Origin: Candidatus Endonucleibacter sp. (ex Gigantidas childressi)
Lineage (GTDB): Bacteria; Pseudomonadota; Gammaproteobacteria; Pseudomonadales; Endozoicomonadaceae
Direction of reading: 5' to 3'
DNA: 64,000 nt
NCBI GenBank assembly: GCA_030674875.1
Contig: JASXSU010000003.1
Span: forward strand, 598,076 to 662,075
In this document: piece after piece, positions 48,606-57,769 of the stretch
Numbering within the stretch: the stretch's first letter is position 1
Layout: the number at the start of each line of letters is the position of its first letter
Program-made: the position numbers and the translations under genes
Notes under the pieces: generated by a model
Told to the model about the DNA's origin: nothing
The model's database searches: none
Seen by the model: the letters and a program-made list of their open reading frames with translations, nothing else

Positions 48606-49651
48606 TTGTCTGAATCCTTTTCCTTTTTATCTTCCATTAGCAGTTTTTTTACTTCGCGGTCAAAATCAGACTCTATTTTTAGTTGCTTATTAAATTGCTC
48701 ATATTCGGCAAACGCCTTTTGTTCTGCGGCTTTACGAGACACGCCGCCGAAACCTTCTAAGATTTGGTATTCGTTAAAGGCTAAAAACTTATTCACACTC
48801 TCGGTAAAGGCTTCCATGGTGAAGGTTTGGCGACGTTCGATAATGCCCTCGATATAATCAAAAAAAGCGGAAACAGCACGTTCCAGTTTTTTAATCTCGT
48901 CTTCACTCAAGTAATTTTTAGCAACAACCGTATCCGATTTTAAAACTCGACCTTCCGGTGCGTTTTTGTGGGTCGCCATACCCATTAAAGGTTTATTGGC
49001 ATCGGCTTTCAGCGAAATAATTTCGGCAGCAGTATGGCCGGTAATAGCAAAGTGAAACTTGTCTTGCACATGAGCGTAAAACAGCCGAGTGGCTTCTGCT
49101 TTAGGGTCGTAATTGATGCTGCACTCGGCAAAAATATCAGTAATCTGCTGATAAATACGCCGCTCGCTGGCACGAATGGAGCGCACCCGCTCCAGCAGTT
49201 CGCGGAAATAGTCCTTGCCAAAAAAGTGGCCATTTTTTAAACGCTCATCATCCATGGCAAAGCCCTTGATGATGTACTCTTTGATGAGTGCAGTCGCCCA
49301 GATCCGGAATTGAGTGGCCTGCGCGGAATTGACCCGATAGCCCACCGAGATCACCGCATCCAGGTTGTAGTACTTGACCTTGCCGGTCTGGGTAAGCCCC
49401 GCAACAGCGCCATGCTCAGTGGTATTTTCCAAAATGGAAACAACCAGTTGTTCCTGTAATTCACCACTTTCAAAGATGTTTTTTAGATGCTTCGAAATGG
49501 CCGGTACACCTACGCCAAACAGCTCGGCCATACGTTTCTGAGTTAGCCACAGGGTTTCGCCACTGAGCAGCACCTCGACTTTTACCGCCCCACTGGGCGC
49601 GGTGTAAAGCAGGAACTCCGTGGTTTGGTCTTGCAGGCTTAGATCAGGCAT
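48602..49651 (-). CDS. RhuM-family protein
   Basis: 349 residues. N-terminal region with [20 protein letters not shown] and [35 protein letters not shown] is diagnostic of the RhuM (virulence RhuM / Fic-like N-terminal) family found often inside type I restriction operons. Its function is not established; it is not a subunit of the enzyme. The stop overlaps hsdR by 4 bp, so it is part of the operon. The start lies just beyond the left copy of the GC-rich repeat. Confidence 0.85.
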   Translation of the reverse strand: MPDLSLQDQTTEFLLYTAPSGAVKVEVLLSGETLWLTQKRMAELFGVGVPAISKHLKNIFESGELQEQLVVSILENTTEHGAVAGLTQTGKVKYYNLDAVISVGYRVNSAQATQFRIWATALIKEYIIKGFAMDDERLKNGHFFGKDYFRELLERVRSIRASERRIYQQITDIFAECSINYDPKAEATRLFYAHVQDKFHFAITGHTAAEIISLKADANKPLMGMATHKNAPEGRVLKSDTVVAKNYLSEDEIKKLERAVSAFFDYIEGIIERRQTFTMEAFTESVNKFLAFNEYQILEGFGGVSRKAAEQKAFAEYEQFNKQLKIESDFDREVKKLLMEDKKEKDSDK

Positions 49652-50049
49652 TTATTCCCCTCCTTTGGAGGGGTGCCCGTCAGGGTGGGGTGGTCCTTTA
49701 AAAATACCACAACCCCATCCATATTCTGCAATACATCTTTTACTAACAGGCGAATCACAGAAAGCCCCAAACTTTTTAAATAGTGGTCGCGCTCAGCATC
49801 TTGTTGCTGCTTGTTATTATGAGAGCTGCCATCAACCTCAATCACAACCGCTTTTTCTGCACAGTAAAAATCAACAATATAATTACCGATGATTTTTTGA
49901 CGATCAAAATCTAGCCCGTTTAACTTTTTGCCTTTTAACTGGAGCCAAAGTAACGCTTCGTGCAACATTCCGGCTTTGCGCAGGGCTTTAGCCTTGTCTT
50001 TTAATGCCGGATTGTAGGGGAGTGATTTGTAGGCTTTTGTTTTTCTCAT
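49639..50049 (-). CDS. DUF559 (Vsr-like) endonuclease-domain protein in a repeat-flanked cassette
   Basis: 136 residues from ATG at 50049 ([17 protein letters not shown]); a further ATG 15 bp upstream is inside the repeat. The core matches DUF559: [20 protein letters not shown], then [17 protein letters not shown] and [10 protein letters not shown], the acidic and Gln/Lys residues of a PD-(D/E)xK-like nuclease fold. Its last residues ([13 protein letters not shown]) are encoded by the left GC-rich repeat, and its start lies beside the right copy. So the gene and its inverted repeats form a 438-bp unit placed between hsdS and rhuM. Probably an intact gene; biochemical role unknown. Confidence 0.82.
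   Translation of the reverse strand: MRKTKAYKSLPYNPALKDKAKALRKAGMLHEALLWLQLKGKKLNGLDFDRQKIIGNYIVDFYCAEKAVVIEVDGSSHNNKQQQDAERDHYLKSLGLSVIRLLVKDVLQNMDGVVVFLKDHPTLTGTPPKEGNKCLI
49654..49698 (+). repeat. GC-rich palindromic repeat, copy 1 (left of DUF559)
   Basis: Reads tcccctcctttggaggggtg followed by cccgtcagggtggggtggtc. It contains an inner hairpin (cccctcc/ggagggg). Inverted relative to copy 2. Confidence 0.88.
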
Positions 50050-50053
50050 AAAG

Positions 50054-50091
50054 CACCACCCCACCCTACGGGCACCCCTCCGGAGGAGGGG
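50054..50091 (-). repeat. GC-rich palindromic repeat, copy 2 (right of DUF559)
   Basis: Same sequence as copy 1 in reverse orientation (ccaccccaccctacgggcac then ccctccggaggagggg). Together with copy 1 it encloses the DUF559 gene with outward-facing TCCCCTCC ends. Confidence 0.88.
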
Positions 50092-50639
50092 AATTGGGGG
50101 AAGCTCAGCAGCAAATCGCGGTAATATTCGTATTGCTGCTGGCGCAGTTCGATTTCGTGGGGTAAGCCTTCGGTGATGGAGCTGGTTAGAGTGTCGAATT
50201 TATCCAAGATGGCGACGATGCGGGCTTGTTCTTCGGCAGAGGATCTGGGATCAGTGTATTGTGACTTGTGAATTTTAACTCTGCTAGGTTGAATTGTAGC
50301 AACTTTATCCAATAGATTCTAAATTTGCGTAAAAGTAAGAAAAGTATTTATTAATACTTTTTGTCATTATTTTCAATCCATATTATGTACTATCTGTAAA
50401 ATATGCTCTGCCGTCAAATAGCACTGCCACACATAGTTCCGCTGCAGTTATAAGAATCACCACTCTTTGGGTAACTATATTTTCATATTATTTCTCATAT
50501 AACTCTTGCGCAATTAAAGCATTACGTGAATTTTTTCCGAATGTCCCAATGATATAATCTCGCTTCATCAGATGGTCTGGTGTTATTACCTTCATATCTG
50601 ACTTATCCAACGTCACGCAACGTCACACTCAACTTCACA

Positions 50640-50680
50640 TTCCCCTCCTCCGGAGGGGTGCCCGAAGGGTGGGGTGGTCG
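50640..50680 (+). repeat. GC-rich palindromic repeat, copy 3 (within hsdS)
   Basis: tcccctcctccggaggggtg followed by cccgaagggtggggtggtcg, without a DUF559 gene beside it. It interrupts the hsdS coding sequence right after the YYRDQLLSF-coding stretch. Confidence 0.88.
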
Positions 50681-50727
50681 AAACTCAACAACTGGTCGCG
50701 GTAGTAGTTGTATTGTTTTTTGCGAGC

Positions 50728-50775
50728 GGTCAGCTCGGTGGTCAGCTCGGTGGTCAGCTCGGTGGTCAGCTCGGT
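50728..50775 (-). repeat. Four 12-bp tandem repeats in the hsdS central spacer
   Basis: Unit ggtcagctcggt on the plus strand, four times in a row, encoding Thr-Glu-Leu-Thr repeats. In EcoR124I-type enzymes similar TAEL-type repeats set the distance between the two half-sites of the DNA target, so copy number would have changed specificity when the gene was intact. Confidence 0.92.
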
Positions 50776-51269
50776 AAAGGTGTCCAAAATGCGGACGATT
50801 TCGGCTTGGATTTCTAGCGATTTTTTTGGGTTTTCTGGGCAGGGAATGGGGATTTGTAATTTTCGCCATTATCTTATGACACATGCACTAACTTTCCTCC
50901 TTTAGAACTCTGTTTACTTTCCGCTTCGATTAGAAGTAATAAAATACTTACTATAATTATTTTGCTTGCGTTTAATAGATTAATATGCACATGTGCTGTT
51001 GCTCGACAATCGCACAATGCATTTTCACAACATCCTGTCAAAATAATTCACTTTACGTGGTCCATGCCTTATACCTTTTTAACAGTCTTCAGCGACAAAG
51101 TATTCTTGTTGAATCATATAATCTATTGGTAATATTCTGGCCTAAGAATAGCGAACTCCGATTTCGTAATTTGCTTTCGGTGCCATTTCCGCATAATTCA
51201 CCTACTTCCCAAGCGTCTTCCACTCAACCTCAACCCCATCCAGCAACTTTTCCATATAACTTAAGGTGC

Positions 51270-52842
51270 TCATGCCTCAACCTCCTCGCCTTCAATCTCG
51301 GCCACAATCGCATCAATATCGGTACGAAGTTGGTCGATCTTAGCTACAGTGGTTTTTAGCTCCGCATTAAGCTCGCTAATATTCACCACTTCGCGGTTGT
51401 CTTTGGCCTCCACATAGCTACTCACCGACAGGTTGTAGTCGTTAGCGGCGACCTGATCAAAGGGTACGGATTTGGCGAAGTGATCGACGGTTTCCTTGCT
51501 ATCAAATACCGTCATGATTTGCTGGATGTGATCATCGGTCAGGGTGTTGGTATTGGTCTCTTTTTTAAATAAACCACTGGCATCAATAAACTGAGTAGTG
51601 GTGTCGGTTTTGTGTTTAGACAGCACCAGAATGGTCACCGCAATGGTGGTGCCAAAAAACAGGTTGGGCGCAAGTGAAATCACCGTTTCCACATAGTTGT
51701 TATCTACGAGATATTTACGGATTTTCTGCTCTGCACCGCCACGGTAAAAAATACCGGGAAAGCAGACAATGGCAGCACGGCCTTTACTGGATAGGTAACT
51801 GAGCGCATGCAGCACAAAGGCAAAGTCGGCTTTGGATTTGGGCGCGAGCACACCGGCGGGGGCAAAGCGATCATCGTTGATTAGTGTTGGGTCATCACTG
51901 CCTATCCACTTCACCGAATACGGTGGGTTGGAGACGATGGCATCAAAGGGTTTGTCATCAAGAAAGTGCGGATCTGTTAAGGTATTACCCAGCTGCATAT
52001 TGAACTTGTCGTAGTTGATGTTGTGCAAAAACATGTTCATACGGGCAAGGTTGTAGGTGGTGTGGTTAATCTCCTGACCGAAGAAGCCATCTTCAATGAT
52101 GTGGTTATCAAAGTGTTTTTTGGCTTGCAGCAGCAGCGAGCCGGAACCGGCAGCCGGGTCATAAATTTTATTGACGCTGGTTTGTTTATGCATGGCCAAG
52201 CTGGGCAATCAGCTTAGAAACGTGCTGTGGTGTAAAAAATTCACCACCGGATTTACCGGCATTGGCGGCATAGTTGGAGATGAGGAATTCGTAAGCATCG
52301 CCGAACAGGTCAATTTGAGCGGCATCACTCTTTTCATAAAAATCATGACCAAAATCCAAACCTGCCACGCCTTTCAAAACCGCCGCTAAACGCAGGTTTT
52401 TGTCTTTAACGGTATTACCGAGTCGGTTACTGGTGGTATCGAAATCGGCAAACAGACCCTTGATGTCACCTTCGGACGGGTAACCACTGGCCGAGGCTTC
52501 GATAGCGGTAAAGATAGCAGCCAAGTCGGTATTCAGGCTTTCGTTGTTGTTGGCGTTTTTAGCCACAGTGGCAAACAGCTGGCTGGGGTAGATGAAATAA
52601 CCCTTAGTTTTAATGGCATCGTCTTTGATGTCTGGCGTGATCACCTCATCGCCAAGCGCGGCGTAATGAATACTATCGTCGTCTGCTTCAATATAGAGGG
52701 CAAAGTTTTCGCTGATGAAGCGGTAAAATAGGGTGCCGAGGACATATTGTTTAAAGTCCCAGCCGTCTACCGAGCCTCTTACATCATTGGCAATGGACCA
52801 GATTTGGCGTTGCAGGGCGGCACGTTGCTGGGTGCTTGTCAT
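51270..52842 (-). pseudogene. hsdM: Type I R-M methyltransferase HsdM, frameshifted
   Basis: The first frame (52842-52186) gives 218 residues with the HsdM N-terminal domain and ends [19 protein letters not shown] then GHA-stop. The second frame (52208-51270) resumes with [20 protein letters not shown] (motif I of SAM binding) and [11 protein letters not shown] (motif IV, NPPY). An extra G at about 52199 (CTTGGCCATG instead of CTTGCCATG) causes the shift. All motifs of an N6-adenine methylase are otherwise present. The stop of the second frame overlaps the hsdS ATG. Either a real lesion or a sequencing error; the HsdR frameshift and hsdS decay favour a real one. Confidence 0.88.
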
Positions 52843-52938
52843 GCTGTTGTTCCTGTTGTATTTCTTGGTATTAGTCTTTTACTGGGTGTCGTTAAACATC
52901 TTATTAAATGATCTTTATCTTTTAACGGGCAACCCTGT

Positions 52939-53142
52939 TTATTGTGGTGTCAGCTCAAGTAGGTCGCCTACCTGGCACTCAAACAGTCGGCACAGCTTCT
53001 CAATGGATTCAATATCCACTTTCTGGGCCGTTTCTTTGTAGAGCAGCGTTATCGTAGCGCGGCTGAGCCCGGTTTCTCTGGCAACGTCGGCAATACGCAT
53101 CTTGTGTTCGCCCATCATGCGGGCGAGATGGCAGCGGATCAT
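52939..53142 (-). CDS. Small XRE-family transcriptional regulator of the hsd locus
   Basis: 67 residues consisting only of a Cro/CI-type helix-turn-helix (MRIADVARETGLSRATITLL) and a short tail ECQVGDLLEL, similar to YozG-type regulators. It is located 97 bp upstream of hsdM on the same strand, a frequent position for regulators of type I systems. Intact. Confidence 0.85.
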   Translation of the reverse strand: MIRCHLARMMGEHKMRIADVARETGLSRATITLLYKETAQKVDIESIEKLCRLFECQVGDLLELTPQ

Positions 53143-53311
53143 GGCTGTGCCTCTAGCATTTGGTTTTAGAAGTAACTCTGGAGCATATCATTAATTATAG
53201 TTTTGCCTAGTATTTTGTGAGTTCAAGTTAAATTATTGGGGAATGGGGGTTCTAAGCCCAAACCCCGGAAATTTTGGAAATCTATAAATTTCAATAGCCT
53301 AGAATTTAAAT

Positions 53312-53587
53312 TCAAATTTTCAGAAATCTACTGATTATTGAATCTAAGAATTTAATACCGTTATTTGCTACGTGGGCTTCCCGTCTAAAGCGGGAAGCCA
53401 AATAACCGATTTGCAACATGCATAGAATTTGTTCAGGAATGCCGTTACGTCTCTGAGCAAGGGTTCGCTCTTCATCCGTTAGGGAAAAATATTCGGCACG
53501 TTGAAAATCATCGAAATCAGGCAGGCCATACAAGGTCTCTCTTTCAGCATCTGAAAGAACGGTAATATTTTTGTCACTAGCTCGCAT
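53312..53587 (-). pseudogene. Tn3-family transposase N-terminal fragment (DUF4158)
   Basis: Residues LSDAERETLYGLPDFDDFQRA then EYFSLTDEERTLAQRR and IPEQILCMLQIGYLAS are the DUF4158 start of Tn3-type transposases (normally about 1000 residues). It ends after 91 residues in AT-rich DNA, so it is a remnant. The ATG is near a short hairpin at 53597-53620. Confidence 0.82.
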
Positions 53588-53596
53588 CAGTCAACA

Positions 53597-53620
53597 TGCG
53601 AGATGTATATATATCTCGCA
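53597..53620. repeat. Short perfect hairpin upstream of the Tn3 fragment
   Basis: tgcgagat and atctcgca pair perfectly (8 bp) around gtatatat. Could be an operator or part of a resolution site of the lost Tn3-type element; no more can be said. Confidence 0.5.
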
Positions 53621-53634
53621 TTTCGTCCTTAGTA

Positions 53635-53686
53635 ATGCTGGATTAATATAATAAGTGCAATTGCACTTATTGCTTGAATCCAGCAT
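53635..53686. repeat. 52-bp palindrome made of two IS30-type ends
   Basis: The left half (gctggattaatataataagt, then gcaattg) is identical to the IS end at 44797-44823. The right half is its near complement, meeting at AAGTGCAATTGCACTT. It looks like two abutted terminal repeats with the body of the element gone. Confidence 0.8.
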
Positions 53687-53783
53687 AACTCAACTGAACA
53701 TCCTTGCTGGAATCAAATATTTTTTAAAAAACCTCATATTATAAGGCACAAACAATAGCAGAAAATCTAAGTACACATGTAAA

Positions 53784-54344
53784 TTAACGAACGGCATCAC
53801 CACAACCACGACCTGTTACAGTTTTAATGATATACATCAAATACTTTTTTATTGTTAGGTTATTAATCATTTTATGATCTATTTCAGCTAATAGCTCAGG
53901 TGTTGACATATCAATATTACTAACTTGTGCGAGACCTGTAATACCAGGCAATACATCGTAAACACCTCTACTATCCCTCTCTTTGATTAACTCTACTTGA
54001 TTAAATAAATTAGGCCTCGGCCCCACAAAACTCATCTCACCTTTTAGAATGTTAATTAACTGAGGTAACTCATCAATTTTAGTTCTTCGCAAAAAAACGC
54101 CCAGTTTAGTGATTGAAGCAGTGCTAGCTAAGTGGCTTGCTACCGACTTTGTATCAAGAGACATAGTACGAAATTTTATCAAATTAAACGATTTTTTATT
54201 TTTCCCAACTCGCTGCTGGATAAAAATAGGTGAGCCAGTATCAAAATAACCTACAATAGTGACAACCAGTAAAATCGGAAATATGACAATTAGGCCAAAA
54301 AAAGCCATAAGAAAGTCTAGGGTGCGGATGAAAAAACTGTTCAT
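53784..54344 (-). CDS. Undecaprenyl-phosphate sugar transferase (initiating glycosyltransferase)
   Basis: 186 residues, the short bacterial sugar-transferase family (WbpL-independent, WcaJ C-terminal-like). An N-terminal transmembrane helix (about 10-32) precedes QQRVGKNKKSF, KFRTMS, RRTKIDELPQLINILKGEMS and FVGPRP, which are signature motifs. It attaches the first sugar-1-phosphate to the lipid carrier for O-antigen or exopolysaccharide synthesis. The natural partner genes are missing apart from the epimerase gene next to it. Substrate unknown. Confidence 0.9.
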   Translation of the reverse strand: MNSFFIRTLDFLMAFFGLIVIFPILLVVTIVGYFDTGSPIFIQQRVGKNKKSFNLIKFRTMSLDTKSVASHLASTASITKLGVFLRRTKIDELPQLINILKGEMSFVGPRPNLFNQVELIKERDSRGVYDVLPGITGLAQVSNIDMSTPELLAEIDHKMINNLTIKKYLMYIIKTVTGRGCGDAVR

Positions 54345-54633
54345 TCAGTACTCCTTATTAATCAGATAAGAAGAAAAGCTAAAAATTTAATTAGTTTCTT
54401 ACCTTAGCATAAATAGCAAACAGAAAGTTACAGATCATAATCATGTCACTCAAGACAACATAAGTTAGAACGGATTATCTTAAAATAAGAAATCTTCTTA
54501 TATATTTTTATGTTGGGATATTCCGAGACAGTATGAAACTAGCGAAATCAATAACAGAATCTTTCATTATTGAAGTTAATAGAGACTTTATTACATTCTA
54601 AGTAATAATAAATAATTACAATGGCTATTGTCA
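54345..54633. other. AT-rich intergenic DNA between the polysaccharide genes
   Basis: 289 bp, very AT-rich, no ORF or recognised repeat. Its size suggests separate promoters for the two genes, both read leftwards. Confidence 0.5.
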
Positions 54634-55551
54634 TCACTTTAATTTTTTAAACGTATCTTCCATAGTAAAAGGAGGATGCCACCCAAGCAGCTCCCTAGCT
54701 TTACTTGAATCAACTTGAAGATCACCAGTTAACTGCTCTATCTGATCTGCTTTACCGGTTATTTTACCTAACAGATTGAAAGCAAAATTAGGGACAGGTA
54801 ACTGTAACAATCTTTTACCCAAACCTTTAGCAATGGCATTGGTAAACTCTTTTATTGACACATCCACACCGTCTGAAATACAAAAGATCTCATTTTTAGC
54901 TTTAGGGTGAGCAATGCATACAGAAATAAAATCAGCCAAATTATCTATCGAAAGAAAGCTACGTTTGTTTTTACACACCCCAAATGGTAAAGCAGGGATC
55001 TTCTTAACAAGATCAACTAGTTTACCAAAATTACCAATGGGGGCGTTAGGCCCATATACTAAAACAGGTCTAATAATCACAACTTCTAACTTTATTTCTT
55101 TTGCTATCTTCAATAGCTCTACTTCTGCCTTTGCTTTTGACTTTGTGTATTCAGATTTCGCTGTAATTTGAGAAAGCTCATTAAGTAATAGCCCATTTTT
55201 AGTTTTATTACCTAAAACACCAATTGAGCTAATAAAAATAAAACGCTTTACACCACTGTTAACAGCCTGCACTGCTAAGTTAACAGTTCCTTTCACATTC
55301 ACGCTATCTATGTAGCTGAGGTCGTTAGATTTGTTGTGAGCAACAGCAGCAAGGTGAATAATTGCATCTGTATCGGGTAACAATTCAGACCAGTCAGTTC
55401 CTCCCTTAATATCCACTTGAAATATTTTATTGACTTTACTTTCTGGTGATTCAATTTTCCTTACAACTTCAACAACTTTATGATGCTTAGATAAACAACA
55501 TATTAACCCTTTGCCAATAAATCCAGCACTACCTGTAATTAAAATATTCAT
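54634..55551 (-). CDS. NAD-dependent sugar epimerase/dehydratase (extended SDR)
   Basis: 305 residues. The nucleotide-binding GSAGFIGKGL lies at residues 7-16. DAIIHLAAVAH, FISSIGVLG, and the active-site YTKSKAKAE (YxxxK) follow. C-terminal half includes ELLGWHPPFTMEDTFKK. The family covers UDP-sugar 4-epimerases such as those acting on UDP-GlcNAc or UDP-quinovosamine derivatives, and pairing with a small sugar transferase is common in O-antigen loci. Exact substrate cannot be read from the sequence. Confidence 0.88.
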   Translation of the reverse strand: MNILITGSAGFIGKGLICCLSKHHKVVEVVRKIESPESKVNKIFQVDIKGGTDWSELLPDTDAIIHLAAVAHNKSNDLSYIDSVNVKGTVNLAVQAVNSGVKRFIFISSIGVLGNKTKNGLLLNELSQITAKSEYTKSKAKAEVELLKIAKEIKLEVVIIRPVLVYGPNAPIGNFGKLVDLVKKIPALPFGVCKNKRSFLSIDNLADFISVCIAHPKAKNEIFCISDGVDVSIKEFTNAIAKGLGKRLLQLPVPNFAFNLLGKITGKADQIEQLTGDLQVDSSKARELLGWHPPFTMEDTFKKLK

Positions 55552-56120
55552 ATTTGTATTTTCACTATTCGGTGTTTATCAACAGGGTTATCGTCTCAAC
55601 TCAAGCTGTTTTCAATTGGGTAAGCAGTTGTCAAAGAGATATTTGCTAGTTCGGCTAACAGGCTACATGCTGCCGCATACAGACATGCCCGCCTTAGTTG
55701 AGTATAATGTCGTAGAAGAGGCTTTGTTCTACCTATTAGGTTTAATAGACCTATAATACTTTACTTGCCCATCTCTTGAAAGCTTGGGATTGCTGACCTA
55801 TATCACTTTTCTCAATTACAACTACCCCTAGTATCATGGGGTCTTCGCCCGCTTGTCACCTACCCATACCTTCAATGGTAACTACTACGCTAAAGAACTT
55901 TATGATTTATTTTTGGCACGCTACCGCCCCCGTCTTTAGTTTCCTATCGTCGAAATATCTGCACCCCTACCCGCTCTCCCTTGAAGAGATGAGGTTGCTG
56001 GCCGCTCTCACCACAATCACTATTTTTAGTAGGTCACTTGGCTTCACTCGTTTACCTCCTCACACCTTAAATGGAGACAGACGGGTAAAATAAACTCTTT
56101 ATAAACAAAACTTACTTGCG

Positions 56121-56354
56121 ATGAATAATCCTGCAACCATCACCGATATTGCTGATATTGCTGATATTGCTGATATTGCTGATATTGATGCCATATTATG
56201 CGACACTCCAAACATAATACAAGTAAATCATAAAGCGTATGACACTACGCTTAATTATACTGAAATATTTTGGCCGGTCAGTATACCCACATCCCTTGCA
56301 GGCGTGGAAGTTATCAGCTTAGATCATTATACACGTGATACTCAGAGGGCGTAA
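56121..56354 (+). CDS. Possible small protein with Asp-Ile-Ala repeats
   Basis: 77 codons, ATG at 56121 without a strong ribosome binding site. Residues 9-22 are an Asp-Ile-Ala repeat. The rest has no recognised motif, signal or membrane helix. It may be non-coding; it is listed because the repeat keeps the frame and the gap is otherwise empty. Confidence 0.3.
   Translation: MNNPATITDIADIADIADIADIDAILCDTPNIIQVNHKAYDTTLNYTEIFWPVSIPTSLAGVEVISLDHYTRDTQRA
56146..56190 (+). repeat. 9-bp tandem repeat gatattgct
   Basis: About four to five exact units of gatattgct in direct repeat. Similar unit length to the gspJ repeats but unrelated in sequence. Confidence 0.9.
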
Positions 56355-56410
56355 ATATACAAAGATATGGACAGGTTTCATAAAAGATACTTCAGTTATG
56401 CTGAGGTACC

Positions 56411-57769
56411 CTAGTAATAAAAAAGAGATGCAAGCCCAAGAAATGATAAAAAGCCAACAACGTCTGATACGGTAGTAAGCATAATAGTACCAGCAAGAGC
56501 TGGATCAATATTCATAGCTTTTAGCAAAACTGGAAGGCTAGCACCAACCATAACAGCTACTGTTATATTGATGACCATAGCACAACCAATTACCAGCGAA
56601 ATAATCGGATCATGAAACCAAAGCCAAGCAGCCGCAGCAACCAATACTGCCCAGAGCACACCATTCATAAAACCAGCTACCAACTCTCTACTTAACAACC
56701 ATTTTAGATTAGTTGTGCTAACCTGGCCCAGCGCCATGCCTCGAATAACAAGGGTTAGAGCCTGTCCACCTGCGTTGCCACCCATACCAGCAACGATAGG
56801 CATTAATACGGCCAAGGCAACGACTTTATCAATGGTTGTTTGAAACATACCAATCACTGATGCCGCAATAAATGCAGTAACTAGGTTAATACCCAGCCAT
56901 AAAGCTCTTCTCCTAGCCGTTTTAAATGCTGGGGCGAAGGTGTCTTCATCATTGTCCAAACCAGCCATACTCATCATGGAACGTTCGCCTTCTTCCCTAA
57001 TAACATCTACAACATCATCAATAGTTATCCGACCCATCAGTTTTTGATTGTCACCAACAACAGGGGCAGAAACAAGATCTTGTCTTTCAAACATCTGAGC
57101 AACTTGTGAGGCAGGTGTATTTGCCTCAATAGGCTCCAGATCAGTGAGCATAACATCCTGTATTATTGCTGAAGGGTCTGTTGTCAAAAGCAAGGTAAGA
57201 GGAAGTCGGCCAATATACTCATCTCTGCGATTAACAACCAACAGACTATCAGTCATTTCAGGAATTTCTTCATGCCTGCGAAGATATCGAAGAACCACAT
57301 CAACAGTGTTGCAGGGGCGGATGGTGATGGTATCCGTATTCATCAGACCACCAGCAGAATCTTCAGAGTAAGATAAGACTGCTTCTACTCGCTGGCGATC
57401 CTGACCATCCATAGAATCCAATACTTTCCGTGTGATAGTATCTGGTAGCTGTTGTAGTAGGTCTGCAATGTCATCAACATCTTGTCCTTCGGTGATGGCT
57501 TTCAGTTCAGTGATATTCATCCGATCCAGAAAGAATTGCCGCACCTCATCACTCAACTCCTGAAGAACACCCCCTTCTTGCTCCCTATCAATCAAACGCC
57601 ACAATAGGCTTCTAAGCTTGGGAGGCGATGACTCAAGCAAATGGGCAGTATCAGCAGGTGGCAAACTATTGAGCATCTCACGTAACTCCTGTGAGACACC
57701 GTTTTCAAGGGCGTCATTCAGCTCCTTGAGCTCTTTATCACCAATACTTAGTTGTAGCTGCTTGGCCAT
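56411..57769 (-). CDS. mgtE: Magnesium transporter MgtE
   Basis: 452 residues, standard length. The N-terminal MgtE domain (about 25-130, superhelical) is followed by two CBS domains (about 135-255), a plug helix, and five transmembrane helices (about 285-450) with GNAGGQALTLVIRG and the C-terminal pore region. It imports Mg2+, gated by cytoplasmic Mg2+ binding in the N/CBS part. In related genomes it lies after ptsN-rapZ-ptsO, which are partly missing here. Confidence 0.95.
   Translation of the reverse strand: MAKQLQLSIGDKELKELNDALENGVSQELREMLNSLPPADTAHLLESSPPKLRSLLWRLIDREQEGGVLQELSDEVRQFFLDRMNITELKAITEGQDVDDIADLLQQLPDTITRKVLDSMDGQDRQRVEAVLSYSEDSAGGLMNTDTITIRPCNTVDVVLRYLRRHEEIPEMTDSLLVVNRRDEYIGRLPLTLLLTTDPSAIIQDVMLTDLEPIEANTPASQVAQMFERQDLVSAPVVGDNQKLMGRITIDDVVDVIREEGERSMMSMAGLDNDEDTFAPAFKTARRRALWLGINLVTAFIAASVIGMFQTTIDKVVALAVLMPIVAGMGGNAGGQALTLVIRGMALGQVSTTNLKWLLSRELVAGFMNGVLWAVLVAAAAWLWFHDPIISLVIGCAMVINITVAVMVGASLPVLLKAMNIDPALAGTIMLTTVSDVVGFLSFLGLASLFYY

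Larger units (their letters stand above)
50093..51273 (-). pseudogene. hsdS: Type I R-M specificity subunit HsdS, degraded
   Basis: Three recognisable pieces in order on the minus strand. (1) N-terminus from ATG 51273: [20 protein letters not shown], then LGK and TAG at 51204. (2) The central conserved region at about 50690-50870: [16 protein letters not shown], a TTEL repeat, then [16 protein letters not shown]. (3) The C-terminal conserved region, 50100-50312: [20 protein letters not shown] then YYRDLLLSF. Both target-recognition domains are missing or unreadable (about 50880-51200 and 50320-50640, AT-rich). The ATG overlaps the hsdM stop (ATGA). Without recognition domains the system cannot methylate or cut specifically. 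Confidence 0.85.
55552..56410. other. 859-bp gap with repeats
   Basis: Decayed interspersed copies at about 55785-55885 (gtatcatggggtcttcgccc) and 55965-56065 (gaagagatgaggttgctggc; gtaggtcacttggcttcact). A possible small ORF at 56121-56354 with 9-bp tandem repeats is listed separately. Otherwise no gene. Confidence 0.6.

Noticed and set aside
50728-50775. CRISPR-like array
   Set aside because: The units are 12 bp, contiguous and without spacers, and they code in the hsdS frame; no CRISPR array was found in the window.
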